Shown here piece after piece: positions 1 through 13,512 of a stretch of 64,000 bases of DNA. The notes beneath the pieces are model-generated. The model was not told the DNA's origin. It did no database searches and saw nothing but the letters and a program-made list of their open reading frames with translations. The translations under genes and the position numbers were made by a program. How positions within the stretch are numbered: position 1 is the stretch's first letter; each line of letters opens with the position of its first letter. The DNA is from Acridotheres tristis (lineage: Eukaryota; Chordata; Aves; Passeriformes; Sturnidae), in the NCBI GenBank assembly GCA_037013685.1, contig CM072919.1:32591435-32655434 (forward strand), in the 5' to 3' direction.

Positions 1-734
1 TGCATGCTGGCCACATGCAACCTGTATTTGGGACCTAACTCCTGATAAATTCCTGCCAGGTTATTGCTCAACCTCCTTGTAGGAGCAGGAGCTGTGTGCA
101 CTAGGTGAAGGCATTTGGCCTCATGCAGGTACATGGCAGTATCTTTTCTGGCAGCTGCTGCTTTGGATTCTTTTCCTTCTCCTTGTCTGGAGGGGCTGCC
201 AGACCCCCCTGTGATGACTGGGGATCCTCTCCCATATGAGTAGTTCAGCACATTCCTGACAGCACCCAGCTTTGCCTGTGGTTAATCCATCAGATAGCTT
301 ATCTTGCTGCATGAAGCAGAGACTTAGGAACTAGATCAGCATTAAATATGCTGGGACCCTAAAGCTCAGAGCTTCCTTCTACTCCTGCTTGATGTAGCCA
401 TATGAGATCTCCAAGATGCCCAGCCCCTGCCTGGGAAGCTAAACACCAAGGCAAAATCCCAGCTAATTTTTAGGGACCCTATGAGATAGAAAGCTGCAAA
501 TTTGGCTTATGATTTGTGTGAACCTACCTGCAGCCTTCCTGCACTGCAAAGACCTGGGGGCAGGTGAGCCTGTAGAAGGAGGTAGGAAGAGAAAGAAGGA
601 AGGAAGCTCTGACAGCACCACAGAAAAGCCACAGCAGACTCAGGGAGTGCCATTTCTGTCATGGGTAGATAGTTGAAACAGTGTGGTTCTCCTTTCCTTG
701 AAACATAAACAAAAGTTGTTGCACGTGGCCATGT
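1..734. other. Intergenic, nothing recognised
   Basis: Only short, overlapping ORFs on both strands with no family resemblance, splice context or codon bias. No repeat recognised. Confidence 0.6.
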
Positions 735-830
735 CTCTGGGATCACCCTGCCCCTTGAGCAGTGAGATTAGAGCATGTGACACACTGTGGTCCTTTCCAG
801 CCTGACCCATTCTGTGACTCTGTGAATTTG
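735..830 (+). mobile_element. CR1 LINE 3'-end remnant
   Basis: The stretch CACCCTGCCCCTTGAGCAG ... GGTCCTTTCCAGCC ... CCATTCTGTGACTCTGTGA follows the order of the CR1 3' end: the 'GTCCCTTCCAACCC' block, then the ATTCTATGATT-like tail. Decayed, non-coding. Confidence 0.7.
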
Positions 831-2660
831 GAGTACCAACCAGCACAGGTAGCCCTGGGACCTGCTGGTGACAGAAGCAGCTGGACTGAGCTGCCCCCTT
901 GCATCCCCTTACATTCGTGAACCAGGGATAATGGATTCCCTTGTCTTTGCCCTAGAAGGTCTGCTCATTGGGCAGGTTCTAGGTGGGAAACATCTGAATC
1001 CAAACCTCACCACTGACTCATTACCACTCAGGCCCTTACAATGTTCCCGCACAGCAGACTTTTCTCCCAGAACCTTTCCCAGCCTTCTAGGCATTAAGCA
1101 TAGATGGCACGGTGCCGGAGGAAGACACAGTACTTTCCTAAATGGTGCCTGAGGTTCTTCTCCATTTTTTTTTTTTATTTTCATCATATTCCATTTCTTT
1201 GATTTTTTTTACCTTTGTTTGTTTGTTTTGGAAGCCTAGAGCGCTTTCAAGAGAGGTCACTTAGGGAGAGAGGCCGCAGAAAGACAGACATTTCTTTCTG
1301 GTTTTATTCTGAGTCAGAGTAGAAGGTTTGGTGCAGAGGTTTATGAAAGTACTTGGGATATATGTCTGCTGGTCAAATAACTCTCTTGGTCCAGTGAGGG
1401 AAGCACATGAAGCTTGTAGGCATGGCACTTCTCCCAGGCAGCTATACCCTGTATTATGGTGCAGGGCAGCTCTTGGGCAGATGGAGTTACCACTATTTGA
1501 AGTCCTGGAGCTGAGGTGGGAAAGATCACCTGCTCCCAGTGCTCAGAGCAAGTTCACTGGGAGTGCCTAGAACCTTCAGCCCACAGGTATCTCCCTCCCC
1601 ACCTGCAGGAACAAGGACAGGAAGACACTTGGGTTGCCAGAGCTTCTGGCCTTGTGGGTAGCTGGGATTGATGGCAGGTCCTGTGGCCTCTGGAGTCCAC
1701 GTGGACCCAGGGCACAGGGGGGTGACCAGATTAGCAGCAGCACCATGAAATGCACACCCTTATGCATAAGGATGAGTGCAGCAACAGTTCAGCTTTTGCC
1801 ATTTAGCAAGCATGGGAGACAGCAGCTGGCACTGCTCTGTGCACTCACAGATCACAGTGGCACTGATGGCAGGTGCTCAGTCCCTGAAGTGGCTGGAGGA
1901 GTACAGGAGTGGCTCTTCTGGCTTGGCCAGCATCATCCTGCTGACCAGGCAGGGCTAGTGTCCACAGCAGAGAAGCCAGACCACCCTACCATGGGCTGTA
2001 CTGTGTGCTGCTCTGAGCCTGGAGGAGCTTCTGCCTCTTTCTGGCAGTCATAGTCAAAATAGCACAGGGCTCTGAGGGGGTCACCTGGCAGTCACAGCTG
2101 CCCCTGCCAGAAGAGATCCATTGTGCCTAGCTCGCTCAAAGGACTTCTGAAGTTCTGTAAATGAAACCGCCAGTGCATGAAATATGTAAATACTCCTCTG
2201 AGCAATGATGCTGACCCTTGGTCCCTCTTTCTGGCCCACTGATCTTTAAATAGCTTAGCCTTAATGGAAGGGGGTCTGACACCACCTCCTTATGCCCTCC
2301 CACTAAGAGGACAACATGTAGCCTGGAAGAGCAGGAATTGCCCGGTAAAGGGGGCAAGGTGGGAAAGGTTTGTCCATGGGCAGAGAAGGAGTGGGCATGG
2401 GAGGCCCAGTGCATAGGGTTTAGGAGTGAGAGTGCCTTTAGGAGGCAGAGCAGCCGTACCCTGGGGAGAGGGTTGGTGTCCGTGGAAGTTTCCGCTGCAG
2501 ACGTGTTCCTGGAGTTCTCATTGCCCAGCAGAAGCTGGCTCCACATGTCTGCTCACACCAAGAGTACCTCATGCACCAATAGCTCCAGGGGAAAAGGCCT
2601 GGTTTAGGGCTGGGCTGGGCTTTGACAGGGGAATGTATGCATAGATCAACGCCTGAGCTT
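831..2660. other. Intergenic, nothing recognised
   Basis: Short ORFs (up to 139 residues at 1634-2053) lack any recognisable domain. T-rich runs at about 1164-1210. No element recognised. Confidence 0.6.
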
Positions 2661-2960
2661 CGTCTGCTGTGCTCAGGCTACATTATCAGCAAGCTGCTGA
2701 GTAACTTCTGGGTAGCATGAAACAATATTTCCCAAACCAGCCCTGCCCATGATTCATCAGAAAAGCTCTTATCTTTATCGTTCAAAAGCTTTTGTCATTT
2801 TAATGAAGAAACAAACTTCCTGCTGGCTGGATGGGCGATTACCCAACACAAACTGCAGATATTCAAAGGGAAGGGCCTGTGATCCATTAGTTGGCTAAGG
2901 GCTATTCTTCAACTCAGGAGCCAGGATAATCCTAGGTGGGAACATCCACAAAAGGGTCAG
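2661..2960. promoter_or_regulatory. Putative conserved non-coding element
   Basis: Repeat-free and motif-dense: MAF-like TGCTGAGTAA (2695-2704), back-to-back GATA sites TTATCT/TTATCG (2769-2780), GGATAATCC (2924-2932, OTX/bicoid type). No ORF. Candidate only. Confidence 0.3.
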
Positions 2961-5019
2961 CTGTTAAAGGAATTTAAGTGCCTTTACATTGGCATCTAGA
3001 GCCCTGCTGGGAAGCTGAACCCTATGGAAGACCTCCCGTGACCTTTTTCACAAGTCTTGGGGGAAGGCTTCTAAATCACTGAGGCACGACTGAAGGCTTC
3101 GCTCTCTGTTTTCTCCATCACTGGGCTTTCAAACAATTGCATCCTTGTCACACATTTGTCAAAGAGAAAGGGGGAGATGAAGAAAGAAATTTCAATAGTC
3201 TCAGGGCTTTGCTTAGGCTGTGTTAATGCTGAATAGCACGCGGAGGTGGAAGGGATATCCTGAACAATGTCTGGTCTCCAGGCAGAATCCGTTTCCCATG
3301 ACAGTGCCTTTCTGAAGCAGGAATGCCAGCATGAAGCAAAACTTGTTAAAGTAGTAAAAGAAGAGGTCTCTATTGTGTCCTGTGTGACAGAATAATCCTC
3401 CCTCAAGAGCAGACTGCTGTCTTTTTCCCTCCCATCTGTGAATTTTGGCTTCAATCAACTTCGTGATTTTCACAAGCTATAAAATTAAAATCCTACCCCT
3501 TAAAAGCAACCAGCCAACCTTGCAAGATCTTCCCACAGACATGCCCATAACTGTGAACATAGTTTTCCTGTACTGACACTAGAATGTCTTACTGCATTAA
3601 CCTGAAATAGGATTTCCTGTTATTTCCTGCATTTGATAAGAAACAAACGTTTTTGATATCTCCATCCATTCCACTGGTTTAACATAATTTCCCTTTCTCA
3701 ATGCTTTATTCACAGGTTATCACTGTGTTCCTCAATTTTCTCCTTAAATTTCTCCAAATTTTTCTCTTTAAAGCTTTCCTTTCTGAAGTACCTGTGAAAA
3801 CTAGCAGACAATTATTTAGACTTACCAAATGTTGTGTCCTGTGCTTGTCTCACATTTATGTTCTGTGTTTGTACCCTGGATAGGGTATCTCATCTCACAG
3901 CTCAGCCTCTTAAGGGTTGTATTAATAACTAATCACAAGCATCATCAGTATTGTCAATATATCTATACAGAAGCTGAATGTACCAAACTAAAATGAAACA
4001 AGGCCTTAGTAGGGAAACATGGCTGTTCCTTTCCCCTGTTTTATTTCAAAAAGCTACGGATTGTCATGTCCTTTCCACTTACCTTCTTTTTTAATTCCAG
4101 CAATACTCATTGGAGATTATTCTTAGTATGCCTGTAATTCTGCCAGCAAAGGAAAATGGATTTGATTTGTTTTGTTTTGTTTTTGTTTTTGTTCTGGGGA
4201 TGGAAAAAATCCTAGTAATGAGTCTGGTACTCATGTTGAACATGCATCACTGCAACAGAGCATCTCTCCAGGTCCCTGACCAGAAGGGAAATGATGCATG
4301 TAGGGGATGCCTAGCTATTCGAATTTATTCTCTCAGCTAAACAGACTTCATAAAGGATCCTGGAGACAGAGGTTTTTCATTTCACCTGCCCAGAGTGAGC
4401 ACAAGCACCACAGAAAATGAGTGTCAGAGACAGCCCTGGGACCTGTCTGGGCTCACGTGCAGTCCCTGCCCAGGAAGCACTGAGAAGTGTGGTGCATGCT
4501 TCTGGTGTCCTCACATTCCTGTATGTGAGATGGGTGGGGGATCTGTAGCCTGGCAGATTTGGAGGGAAGTTACCATGTCAAACACCAATGCCAATGTTGG
4601 TGGGACCTTCACTTTGCTGATAAGTGCCATTCAGATTTGGCTCTGACACTTGAGGCTTAAGTGACTTGTTACAGTCTTTGCACACAAGCAAAACAATTCC
4701 TCCTAAATTTCAAAGTTACATATCTCCAAATCTGATAACAGCTCTGCACTGTTTACTTAGGGATTTCTTATATTTTTGAAACAGTGCTCTGTCAGCAAGC
4801 ACTCGGACTATGGATCTTGGTTACTAGCTCATCAGTAATTTAATTATGTAGCCTTAAGAGTCAGACTGGCTCTTTCTGAAAGGTATGCTCTAGCTGAAGC
4901 AGGTGGGTTTGGTAATCCAGTACCGCAGTCAAAAGTGGTCCACTGAGCTCAGATATAGTGATGCTCATAAACAGCCCTCTTGCTGCACACAGGAACACCA
5001 TGATGCCAGACAAGCAGGG

Positions 5020-5175
5020 TCCACACTGCCGCTGGAGTTTCCAGTTGCACGCCTCGGACTGTAAAGGTGTGCTTTGGTGGCAAACTAAATTATTTCTTGA
5101 ATTTGATCCAAACTGACAAACAGCTTTAATTGAAAAGAGGGGATTAAAAGTTCCTGAAAGTGGAAACAACACATT
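5020..5175. promoter_or_regulatory. Possible conserved non-coding element
   Basis: Repeat-free, with several retained CpG and homeodomain-type words (CTAAATTATT, CTTTAATTGAAA). Weak evidence from composition only. Confidence 0.2.
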
Positions 5176-5278
5176 TTGACATTTTCCAGAGGAATTCCTT
5201 GGCTTTTTTGTTTGGTGAGAAGCTTTCAGTTTGAAACTGACCCTGAATTGGTTTTTTGGGGTTCTTTTGGGGCAGGGG

Positions 5279-5359
5279 TTGTTTTTTCTTTTGTTTTGTT
5301 TTGTTTTGTTTTTGGTTTGGTTTTTTGTTTTTGTTTGTTTGTTTGTTTGGGTTTTTTTT
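5279..5359 (+). repeat. (TTTTG)n/(TTTG)n simple repeat
   Basis: About 80 bp made almost only of T and G, with TTTTG then TTTG periodicity, ending in a T run. A possible reverse poly-A-type tract. ORFs through it are low-complexity artefacts. A similar but shorter tract is at 4165-4192. Confidence 0.85.
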
Positions 5360-7373
5360 TAATTAGTGAAAAAACCCACAAGCCTCTGAAAGAAAGGTTT
5401 CTTTTTGGTCCAAGTGAAGTGAAACAAATAGTCTGGCTCACCTACTGCCATGCACAGTCAGAAACTTGCCCTTCCTAGACATTTGTATGCTGAGAATTAA
5501 GTGTTCACTTCACAGGGAGAAGAGAGTTTAGGAGAAGCAGAGTGAGATGGGTGCACCATCTCTCAGGCAGGGTGTTGCAAAAATTGTTCTTTAAAAGCTC
5601 TTTAATTGCCAGTTCCTACAAAACGTGAAGGGATGCAGTTCCTGTTGTTACAAGTGGGCTGGTCTATCTGTAATGAAGAGCCCATCCATGATACCCTCTT
5701 CATTTAGAGCTGCTCAGAGCGGAACACGCACTTCCATGGCTCACCTGTGGGCTGAATCCTTCTTATGCATTTCAGTGAGTCCCCACTCTCCAAAAATTGC
5801 TGACAGTGGTGCATCCTCCAAGTGTAGGAAGTGTGACACAACACAGTATTTTTGCGAAGATACCCGTCCACTTGTGCTTCCATCAGCTGTAAACTTCACA
5901 AGAAACAGCATCTTCTCCTACCTAGATCTTTGGCTACTTTACTTTGAGCAATGCACCAAGAACAGATGTCTGCTGGATCTGTGTCAGGAATAGTCAGAAA
6001 AAGAACTTTCCACAGAGTTTTTTTTAATCAGTTGCTTGCTTTTTAATCCACGTGACAAGTTGATCACAGATCTTCAAGGGATACTTATTAGGCACTTAAA
6101 ATGAGATTAAGTGAACTGGCAAAGCCATTTGGCTGCTGTAATTATCCTCCTCCTATTTACATTTAGCCTTTAACTGAAGTTTGGGCAGGACTGACGAGAA
6201 ACCAGGATCACTCATGGGTGTGAGTTAGTCATATTTCCCTGATTTCTGCATGGCTGCTGCAGATTTCAGGTGGGAGCCAAGTGATAAGGAGATGAAACTT
6301 AGTGCTGCTTCCTCCAGCCCAGGCTCTCTTACACAGTCAGGTGTTTCAGCACTTTTGGGATGGTCTGTATGTCATTTGGGTTGTTGTAAGTCTTCGTATG
6401 TGATCTCCTGGCTACCTTCACTGCATTATCTGTGGTTCCTGCAGTTTCTTTTCAAAGGATGGGGAACCCATGCCCCTCTGAGGAGTATCGTGTGGAGAAA
6501 AGCTCAGATAGCAGTTGCTTGGCTTGGTTTATGTGAGTAAAATGACATGCATTGTGATAGAAGAGATACCAAGTAGAATCTTCTTAACAGAGTTAGTCCA
6601 CTTTGACAACAATGTCAGGTGATGAGATGAAAAATGCAGTACTGAAACTTAGTTATAGCATACAATTTCTTTCATGCTAAGACAGTTTTGTTTGAAAGGA
6701 GATTGGGTTGCAATGCATGGACACAGTCCCTATGCTGCCGTCCTGAGGGTGAACAGTAATGGGAGTTTAGTTTGAGAGGGAGTTCCTAAAATCAGTGGGT
6801 TTATGGCACTTAGAATGGCACAAAACTGGTGCCAAACTCCACTTTGTTAGCCTTGGATTCAATAGATAGGTACAAGAGTCCTCAAAATTTGTCCAGAAAA
6901 ATTTGCATTTGGAAACAGTGGTCTTGACTGGAAAAACTGAGATGTCTGACAGAGAGTATGTCAGCAAGCAGAAGGGATGACTGCACATGCGTGGGGGTGT
7001 GTGCATAAATCTTCCAATTACATAAGGATGGTTGGCAAAGGCTCTCTGGGCTCTAGAAGGAGAGAGGCCCAAAAGCTCAGATGACAATTGCTGGAGAGAA
7101 AGGACCTTGTGGGCAGGTCTCAATCACATGCAGTGTATTTAGCTTGCCATCATCATTTCCGGTGTGTTTTGGTTGTGAGGGGAGAAATCCTGGGGAGAGG
7201 CAGGCAGCTTGTGGTTGTGATACTGGACAAAAGTGAAAGACAGCTAATGTACTGAGGTACTTGTAGGTGGGTCATCACCCCTAAATATGTCTTGGGTGCA
7301 AACTCCCTAAATTTAAAAAATGAAAGAAATGAAACAATCTGTTTGATACACACTTTGTAGCAGCAAGGGTTAC

Positions 7374-7394
7374 TTTGTGTGTGTGTGTGTGTGT
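7374..7394 (+). repeat. (TG)n microsatellite
   Basis: About ten TG dinucleotides in a row; likely length-polymorphic. Confidence 0.9.
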
Positions 7395-9514
7395 TACTGT
7401 GCCAGGAGACCCCACAAAAAGAAACTGGAAGCAAATCTGCGGTGACCAGCCAGAGCAGCAGCCTGGGATAAGACAGCATCCAGCCCCGAGGACTCTGGGA
7501 GAACTCTGAGAGCTTAGAGTTACTACCCTTCAGGAGAGGACTTGTTACTCATTGTGTCCTGTCTCTCTGTGGTCCACTTCCTTTGCCTCTTGTGGGACGT
7601 GACACCATAAAGACTTTTGAGTTTAATACTCCTGAGAGAGAAGCCAGCATAACTTCAGTGGTCCTAAAATCTGATTTTTGTTGGTGTTGTTGCAAGCAAG
7701 AGATGCCAGCTGCTGGATACTCCAAACACCCAAGCAAGGCACTGGTCTAGGACTGACTCTGCTGCTAGAGAGCATGTGAGCCTTCCTGACAAGGTCTTCA
7801 GATGCCCATGCTCCTCCAGTGTTGTATAACCTATGTCTGCTGCCCCCAGGAAACCACAAAATGATCCTCAAACTCCTTCCCTCCAGTTTCTGTTTCATAG
7901 GGCTGAGATTAGAAGATGTTTCAACTTAATATCCTGCAAATTTGCCTGGTTTGCCTCCCAAGGAAAAGGTGTGGAACAGACACTTAGAGAGGTCTAGGAA
8001 AGGCTCAGGCAGAGGGGGAGCAATCCATCACTTTGTTGAGAGGGGAGTTCCTCTCAAAAATGGCAAATTCTTTGTTAAAAGGTGATTAACTTCAGGTGTG
8101 GGGTTTTGTTACAAACGGTTGCAAAATTTTGTGAAGAATTTGTTTAAAACTATTTACAGTTGAAAACCAAATGTTTAAAGACTAATTAAAGTTAAACAAA
8201 TCTTCCACTGAAGCTTAAATTCATGGAGAGCCACTTCCCAGTGGACTGAGCTAGCTGCAACTAGATACTGCCAGGTGACATCCCAATGGTGCTGTGCTCC
8301 ATTGTTTCACAAGGACAGCTCAAACACAATTCTGCGTGGGGGGATCCTTGCCTGAGCTGTTCCTCCAGCTTGCTGATGACTCACAAGCATGAAAGACAAA
8401 AGTGAGAAATATGCTGCCAGTGACAGCCCTTGTTACCTCCAGACTATGTCCACAAGCCTCCAGAGCCTACCTTGATCATCCCAGCCATGCTTGATCTCTC
8501 ACTTGTCTATTTACCTCCATCCTTCCAGAGGTATACAGCAATGCCATCCCTGGCTGAAGCCTTATGTTTTTTCCCATCTGGGTTTCTCTTCCAGGAAAAA
8601 AGATTGCACCCAGTTCCTTCTTGAGGAGGCAAGGAAAGCCAGGCCCCTCTGCTAGTGCCTCTCACACCACATACGCCCAGGAGGAGGCCATCTCTGCTCT
8701 GAAGCAGTCTGTGGGCTCAAGACCTTATTAAACAGTAGAGGAACAGAAGCACACACCTACCACAAGGTTTCATATTCAGCCAGTTAGCTCTGACAACAGC
8801 TTCTACCTGTGCTCTCTGCAGCGGGAAAAACCTGACTAGGTTTCCTGATTTTCATTTCATATGCAGCCCGTAGTGCAGCATCCTGCTGCAAGCTCAGCGC
8901 ATCATTTCCAAGTCAATGGAAACTTCCAGCTGAGCCATGCTCAGCAACTTCGCTGCTGCCTTTCCTGCTCTGCAGAGCCCTTGTTTCTCTGTGTTTTTCA
9001 TGCTTCTTCTCACCTGCGCAGAGCATGTAGAAATCACTAGCAGCTGTGATCTAAGGCTGTTTTGGCTGCTGCGTCATGGCTGTTCAATGTGACAGGCTTT
9101 GCTATGTATAAATCAAACACCACTAGCATGCATGACATAATTTTTTAATATAGGGCCATGAGGCACCTGTGATGAAAGGTTTAGCTTTGCTTTCCGAGGC
9201 CTTTGTAACAGTCATCAGGGGGATAACAGGAAGGACAGCAAAGAAGGAGTGCGTGGCACTTTCCTCCTCAGCAGGAGGCATGTACATACATTCATCCTTA
9301 CATTTCCCCAAGGTCCAGTCTCTATCCTCTTACAGGATCCTGTGCCACATATTGTTGCTGCTCATGGGATGGAGAGATGTCCCAGAAGGATCGCTGTGGG
9401 GTTTCTTGAAGATTTGCAGAAAGGTTTGCATCTGGTGGTCTTAAGCCCAACTACATGATCAAAGCAGTGCTCGTGAAAGCTAGGTCATGTTTACCAGGGC
9501 CTTACTCTGTCTGT

Positions 9515-9790
9515 CTGGAGAATCTCCAAGGATAGAGATCTCACCACCTCTCTGGTGCCTGTCCCAGACCTGCACTACTCTCATAAAAAGAGTTTTTTTC
9601 CATATCTTCAATGAGAATTTTCCCTGGGGAAACCTGTGCCTGTCGTCTCTTGTTTTTTCCCCACAGACCTTAACAATAGTCCATGTCTCTCTCGCCCATA
9701 TAACCCTGTGGGACACTGGACTGGATGACAGCACATTTTAGTACCCTCTTGACCTTGTCCTTTCCAGGCTGAGCAAGCCTAGCACCTTCC
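9515..9790 (-). mobile_element. CR1 LINE 3'-region remnant (antisense)
   Basis: Read on the + strand it has CACCACCTCTCTGG, AAAAAGAGTTTTTTTCCATA, GCCTGTCGTCTCTTGTT and TCCAGGCTGAGCAAGCCTAG in the order expected for the reverse complement of the CR1 3' region. Decayed. Confidence 0.7.
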
Positions 9791-12700
9791 CTTCTGCCCC
9801 TGACTGTTTATTAAGCTGTGCATACCCTCTCAGACATCAAAGTATTTTCTTTCCTTTTTTGCCACTTTTTCCTTGTGTAGTTATCTCCTAAATGCCTCTC
9901 CCATGGGTCACTCAAGTGCAAAAGGATTGTGTCTGACCACTTTCAACAAGAAAGTGAATCATCCTGAAGAAGCAGCCCAGATACCCAGCCAACATCCCAC
10001 CATCAAGATCAATGCAAATGTGTTGCAGGGAAGTAGTAATCCCGTAAAAAAGCCCACTTAGAGTCCCATTAGGTCTGTTTGGTCTTTTATTTCTGTCCTT
10101 CTCCAACTCCTCTTGCTGGTGCTTAGCTCTGAAGAGACACACTGCTCTCAGGGCAGCAGGCTGCATTAGCATCCTAAGAACACTCTGTCTCCAGCAGATC
10201 CTTTTTCCAGTCTCCACTTGCATGAGCTGTTGAGTGGTTAAGTGTGGGTTCAAGCCTTCTTGTCATAGCTGTCTAGGCAGGCATTTCACTGGCGACACCG
10301 GGTGCATCCTGCTGGAGAGGTGAAGGCCCTTGAGCCGACTGGAGTGGGAGCATGCAGACCTCAGGGACTTTTCCACTGTGCTTGACTACAAAATGTGCTG
10401 TGGCCTTAATCACACACAGCTTTTGTCTGTGACACAGTAGGATACAGTGTGAGACACAGCCTTTCCTGAACCACAGAATGACTGCTAAGACTATATCTGC
10501 AGCTACTTCTCCGGGATGAACCACAAGATATACACTAGTTAGTGAACAGGAAGATTTAGCTGGTTTCAGTGCTTGAGAGCAACTCGTTTTTGCTGAAATC
10601 ATTGGAAACCCCTGTTGCCACATGGATCAGGCCTCCAAAGGCATCGTTCTCCATGCTAAGATGTTATAACAAACTATCCTCATGCATCCTTGCAGCCTAG
10701 GTACCAGGCCTCTAAAGACTGCATGCCAAAAAATTCCCGGTAGTTCCTGATGTCAATCTCATGTCCAAAAGCTGACAGACAAATCAGTGGGGAAACCTGA
10801 GAAAGACATTTTCATGTAAAACTCTTGCCTTTCTCATAACTTTTTTTTTTTATGCAGGCCACATTTTGTGTTGCTTGATTGTCTAAGGAAAGAAAAGCAC
10901 TGAACATTCAGTGTGTAGATCTAATGTGAAAAATGGGATTTGGGGCGTGCTTGAATAAAATTGAATAGGGAGGCAGACATGCTCTGCATCGTGTTGTGGA
11001 TGTCAGAGGCAATTGCTGCAGGTTTCTTGCACATGCTGCAGAAAAGGTGATGCAGAACTACAATGCATTACAGAGGAACACAGCTCTTCTGGCTTCTCTG
11101 TTTCCTAGGCTCTGTTGTCTTTTCTGTGGTTTTTTTCGTTTTGTGACTGCAGGGAAGAAACTTCCTTTGAGAAGGTCTTGAAAACTCAGAAACATGGATC
11201 TTTCTAAACTTTCCAGTTAAACATTTACTGTCCCAGACAGAAAATGCTTCATTCATCAATTGTCTGAATGCCCCCACCTGGAGAAGAGTTACAGAACCTC
11301 CAAGATCTTTCAGCAAACAAATTCCTTCTCACTACTGACTCTGTGGGCATGACTCAGAAAACTTGAAAGTCAAGCTGCTCAGGAGTGCTGCCCGTACATG
11401 TTTACCTTGTACTCCAGCTTCCCTCTTCAGACTAAACCAGGTACTTTTTGTCTGGTTTGCCTAAACAAGTACAGCCGAGGAACAAATGCTGAAGCATTCC
11501 TGGGGGCTCAGCCAGGCTAGCCCTGGGTATCTGACACTCATTTCTGTATGATTCCTGTAAGCTCCACGTTAGCCAGCAACACCTGCGTGCTCCTCAGCAC
11601 CACACAGAGATATCAGAAATGCCTGTATATGTATATTCTTTATGTGCACTTGACCTTACTGCTACACTTTGCTTCAGGCTTGTTCTCTCACATGAATTAC
11701 AGCTGACATCTGCAAAAAACTACTTTTTAACCCAAGGTCAGATTGTGGGCTGCCCTGCCTGGGAAACAGGCATTTTAGGCCTTGAACTTGAGCTGCCTGT
11801 CTCTGAGAGGCCATGGGGCTAAGCTGGAAGTTGCAAAGGTGGCCGTGAAGGGCAAACCATTTCCACTGCAGCCTGGACTGGTCCTGTCAGAATTTCACAG
11901 GAAGGAGCATAATCCCATGATGTTCCACAGAGGTCTGGTCACCATCCCCTGAGCATAACAGGCTAAAGACGCTACATTCAGCAGGAATAAATAACTTTAC
12001 AATGTGCTGGGTGGAGGACATGACTGCAGTGTGATGAGAATATTTAAAATATTGAATGTGAGAACTGAAATCAGTGCAATAGGCTAAAACAACCCATACC
12101 CCACTTAGTGAACTTGTGAGCAGTGAGTGTGCTGCGTGTTAACAGTTTCAGTGAAATTTCTAAAACTGATACCAAATGTTTTTCTCTCTCAGAAATTCAG
12201 TGTATTTCATTCCTCAGATATTAAGTTGTACTGAGATATTTCAGAGTATCAGAGAGAGCCTGTGTATACTTTTGCTCAAATGGTAGTGTGAATTCATACC
12301 TGATATGATTACTGTGCTGTTGGCTGGCTGGAGCAGTCCTTGGGTAAGATCTGGCCTGCTGATTTTGCACAGCATTGCTCAACAGTTAATGTCTGGAGCT
12401 TGTACCTATACTGGAAAGCAAATGGCAATACTGCAAGCAAATTTGCCTAAGCCAAGCAGGTTTCTGTGCAGCTGATGAGTACTTGGAGCCACAGCATCAT
12501 GACTTCCATGGTCCATGCCTATTGAAAAAATGTATGAAAGATCATTTTGTCAGTAAAAAGAAAATTAAAGGTGGGGGGAAGAGTGAAGAAGCCAAACTAA
12601 CAAAGCAGAGAGTGGACATATAACAGAGAAGTAGCATGCTTTATTTACATATTTGTTCAGTACTGGCATGGGAGGGGGTCAGACGAAGGTGCTGCCAAAG

Positions 12701-13261
12701 TGCCAGGATGAAATCCTGCCTCTAGGTATCATTCTCTAACCTGTCCAGAGTCCAGATGCCCATCACCAGTTGACCACAAGGTCCTGCACTGCCCAGACTC
12801 CTGCTGCTGAATGCCTTGCATGGCAAACAGTACTTCTTTCCCATGTGGGCTCCTGATGTTCCCTCTTTCACATGGGAGAGGACATGAGCCATCATTGCAG
12901 GGACCAATTCTAGTCTGTGTGAACAGACTGGTACATACAGCCATAGAACCATTGGACTATTACCAGAAAAACCTTTGTGTTCTCAGGGTGGCCACAATTC
13001 CTGTGTACACATCAGGGATGGAAGCAGACATGATTTGTTGGCAGATTGAAGAAAGATCAGTGCAATGCCGTGGAGATGGTGGGTGGGTCTTTACACCTGA
13101 TGGCGAGAGATGAAAGGAATCAAGCTTTGCTAGCATGGAGAAGGGATGTCTCAGGGAAACCCTAACTGCAGGTGTCCACTGACTTACAGACAATTACCAA
13201 CCTTCTCTCAGAAATTCACAGGGATGTCTTGTTTTAAAAAGTCTTATTTTGACCTTTGTCA
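9791..13261. other. Intergenic, nothing recognised
   Basis: Unique-looking DNA. ORFs up to 116 residues lack domain signals, and there is no obvious interspersed repeat. Confidence 0.6.
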
Positions 13262-13512
13262 TAACGGACAAAATGGACACATTGCAGCACAGGAAATTCT
13301 GTTTGCATATAAGGAGTAAAACAACAGTGGTGCAGCCCTGGCACAGGGCCAAAAGAGGTGGTGGGATGTCCACTGGTGGAAATGTTAAAAATGTATCTGG
13401 TCAAGGCACTGACCAAACTGACTTTGTTTTGAAGGCAGTTGAGCTTGGAAAGGGGGATGGGAACAAAGACCTTCAGATGTGCCTCGCCACCTGAATGTTC
13501 CCATGATTCTAT
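13262..13512 (+). mobile_element. CR1 LINE 3'-end remnant
   Basis: It contains GCATATAAGGAGTAAAACAA, GTGGTGCAGCCCTGGCACAG, a GAGGTGGTGGGATGTCCACT block, and ends CCATGATTCTATAT: the order seen in avian CR1 3' UTRs. Strongly diverged. Confidence 0.65.

Larger units (their letters stand above)
2961..9514. other. Intergenic, no gene recognised
   Basis: Apart from the TG-rich tract at 5279-5359, the (TG)n at 7374-7394 and a possible regulatory stretch at 5020-5175, no gene, RNA gene or repeat was identified. ORFs are short and unrelated to any family I know. Confidence 0.6.

Noticed and set aside
5176..5478. 100-residue Phe-rich ORF and its antisense Lys-rich partner
   Set aside because: Both are translations of the TTTTG simple repeat.
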